NCBI RefSeq assembly: GCF_000014685.1
Contig: NC_008321.1
Coordinates: 1,674,001-1,738,000 of the forward strand
Length of the DNA stretch: 64,000 nucleotides
Source of the DNA: Shewanella sp. MR-4
GTDB lineage: Bacteria > Pseudomonadota > Gammaproteobacteria > Enterobacterales > Shewanellaceae
Direction: 5' to 3'
The notes under the pieces are model-generated. The model was not told where the DNA came from, did not search any database, and worked only from the letters and a program-made list of their open reading frames with translations. How positions within the stretch are numbered: the first letter of the stretch is position 1; each line of letters starts with the position of its first letter. Of this stretch, positions 63,341-64,000 are shown piece by piece. Made by a program: the position numbers and the translations under genes.

Positions 63341-63369
63341 AAAATGGCGCCCTTATCGGCGCCATTTTT
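63341..63369 (+). terminator. Bidirectional terminator between lepB and the GltS-type gene
   Basis: AAAATGGCGCC / GGCGCCATTTT with CTTATC loop and a T-run, between convergent genes. Confidence 0.9.
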
Positions 63370-63393
63370 GTTTGATGATAAAGCGTTGCACTC

Positions 63394-64000
63394 TTACATC
63401 AAAAAGCTGAGGTAGCCCTGCAATACAATTAAATTAACTATATCGATAAAGAAGGCGCCGACAATCGGTACCACCATAAAGGCCTGCGGAGAAGGGCCTG
63501 TGCGTGATACTAGTGCGCCCATATTCATCACCGCAGTAGGAGTGGCACCCATACCAAAGCCACAGTGACCGCCGGTGATCACCGCCGCGTCGTAGTTACT
63601 GCCCATAATTTTAAAGGTTACAAAATAGGCGAATACCGCCAGCACTGCGGTTTGCACCAGCAGGATAATCAGTAATGGGATAGCCAGATCCAAAATTTCC
63701 CACAACTTGAGGTTCATCAAAGCCATAGAAAGAAATAACGACAGCGCCACAGTACCTATCACATCGATACTCTCAGTATGGGGTTTATAACCGCGGGTCA
63801 CTTCGGTGATGTTGGCGATGATCACCCCAAGAAACAGGGCATAGACAAAGTCCGGCATCTTGAGCCAATTCAGCTGATATTCGCTGACAAACACTGTAAA
63901 CCATTTGGCCCCAGCAACGCAGATGAGCAGCACAAACAGGGTTTCAATGATTGTCTTAGCGGTGACTTGGTCCTCTTCGAGCTGATCATAGGTCACCAGT
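63394..64000 (-). CDS. gltS: Sodium/glutamate symporter (GltS-type), C-terminal half, cut by window end
   Basis: About 201 residues of the C-terminal half of a Na+:glutamate carrier; the frame is open to base 64000, so the start lies outside. Six or so membrane helices are visible. The glycine-rich GGHCGFGMGATPTAVMNMGA stretch is the second of the paired re-entrant motifs of GltS, and FMVVPIVGAFFIDIVN follows. Earlier comes DVIGTVALSLFLSMALMNLK. Substrate by family only. Confidence 0.85.
   Translation of the reverse strand, partial: LVTYDQLEEDQVTAKTIIETLFVLLICVAGAKWFTVFVSEYQLNWLKMPDFVYALFLGVIIANITEVTRGYKPHTESIDVIGTVALSLFLSMALMNLKLWEILDLAIPLLIILLVQTAVLAVFAYFVTFKIMGSNYDAAVITGGHCGFGMGATPTAVMNMGALVSRTGPSPQAFMVVPIVGAFFIDIVNLIVLQGYLSFLM

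Overview
The window reads as a chromosomal segment of a gamma-proteobacterium, most probably Shewanella. This is inferred from the gene families: a putrebactin-type siderophore operon, a ferric reductase of the FhuF type, DUF3083, diheme cytochromes of the SO2930 type and several chemoreceptors. It also rests on partial synteny with the E. coli trp/yci region. No species can be named from the sequence alone.

Layout. (1) 1-5800: 5' part of a sodium:alanine symporter, a small membrane protein under a perfect Fur box, topoisomerase III (topB), an S33 peptidase and a YcbL-like metallo-hydrolase. (2) 6.1-15.0 kb: two methyl-accepting chemotaxis proteins flank an xdhC / mocA-like / iorA / iorB operon, which encodes a Tat-exported molybdenum hydroxylase with its maturation factors, and a DUF1097 membrane protein. 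(3) 15.1-20.0 kb: an accessory island. It holds three degenerate DNA repeats, an intact ISL3-family insertion sequence with a perfect 8-bp target duplication, and two AT-rich integron gene cassettes. The cassettes encode a DUF2971 protein and an Mrr-like nuclease; each is followed by a recognisable attC site, and no integrase is present (a CALIN). A 440-bp non-coding tract closes the island. (4) 20.0-30.2 kb, minus strand: xthA-yciI-yciB, then the iron block: pubA-pubB-pubC (putrebactin synthesis), a TonB-dependent receptor and an FhuF-like reductase, with a Fur box in front of pubA. (5) 30.5-38.4 kb, minus strand: a complete trp operon, trpE-G-D-C(F)-B-A, preceded by a classical attenuator whose 18-residue leader peptide has three consecutive Trp codons. 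(6) 38.5-47.2 kb: rnm, yciO, scpA, scpB, rluB, yciK, a Pla-1/cef-type lipase lipoprotein and sohB, an order close to the E. coli trp-yci-sohB neighbourhood. (7) 47.3-64.0 kb: an AraC regulator, a secreted ClpP-fold protein, two paralogous diheme cytochrome lipoproteins (one fused to a parallel beta-helix), an mprF-virJ pair, DUF3083, the divergent tesA / ybbA-ybbP set, a second signal peptidase I and the 3' half of a GltS-type symporter.

How genes work together. The pub genes, receptor and reductase form a make-import-reduce chain for iron. The trp genes convert chorismate to tryptophan under ribosome-sensed attenuation. MprF is expected to make and flip aminoacyl-phosphatidylglycerol, and the VirJ-like protein next to it may hydrolyse it. 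XdhC and the MocA-like protein probably mature the cofactor of IorAB. The most unusual part is the 15-20 kb island, where cassette boundaries can be read to the base from matching R'' and R' boxes.
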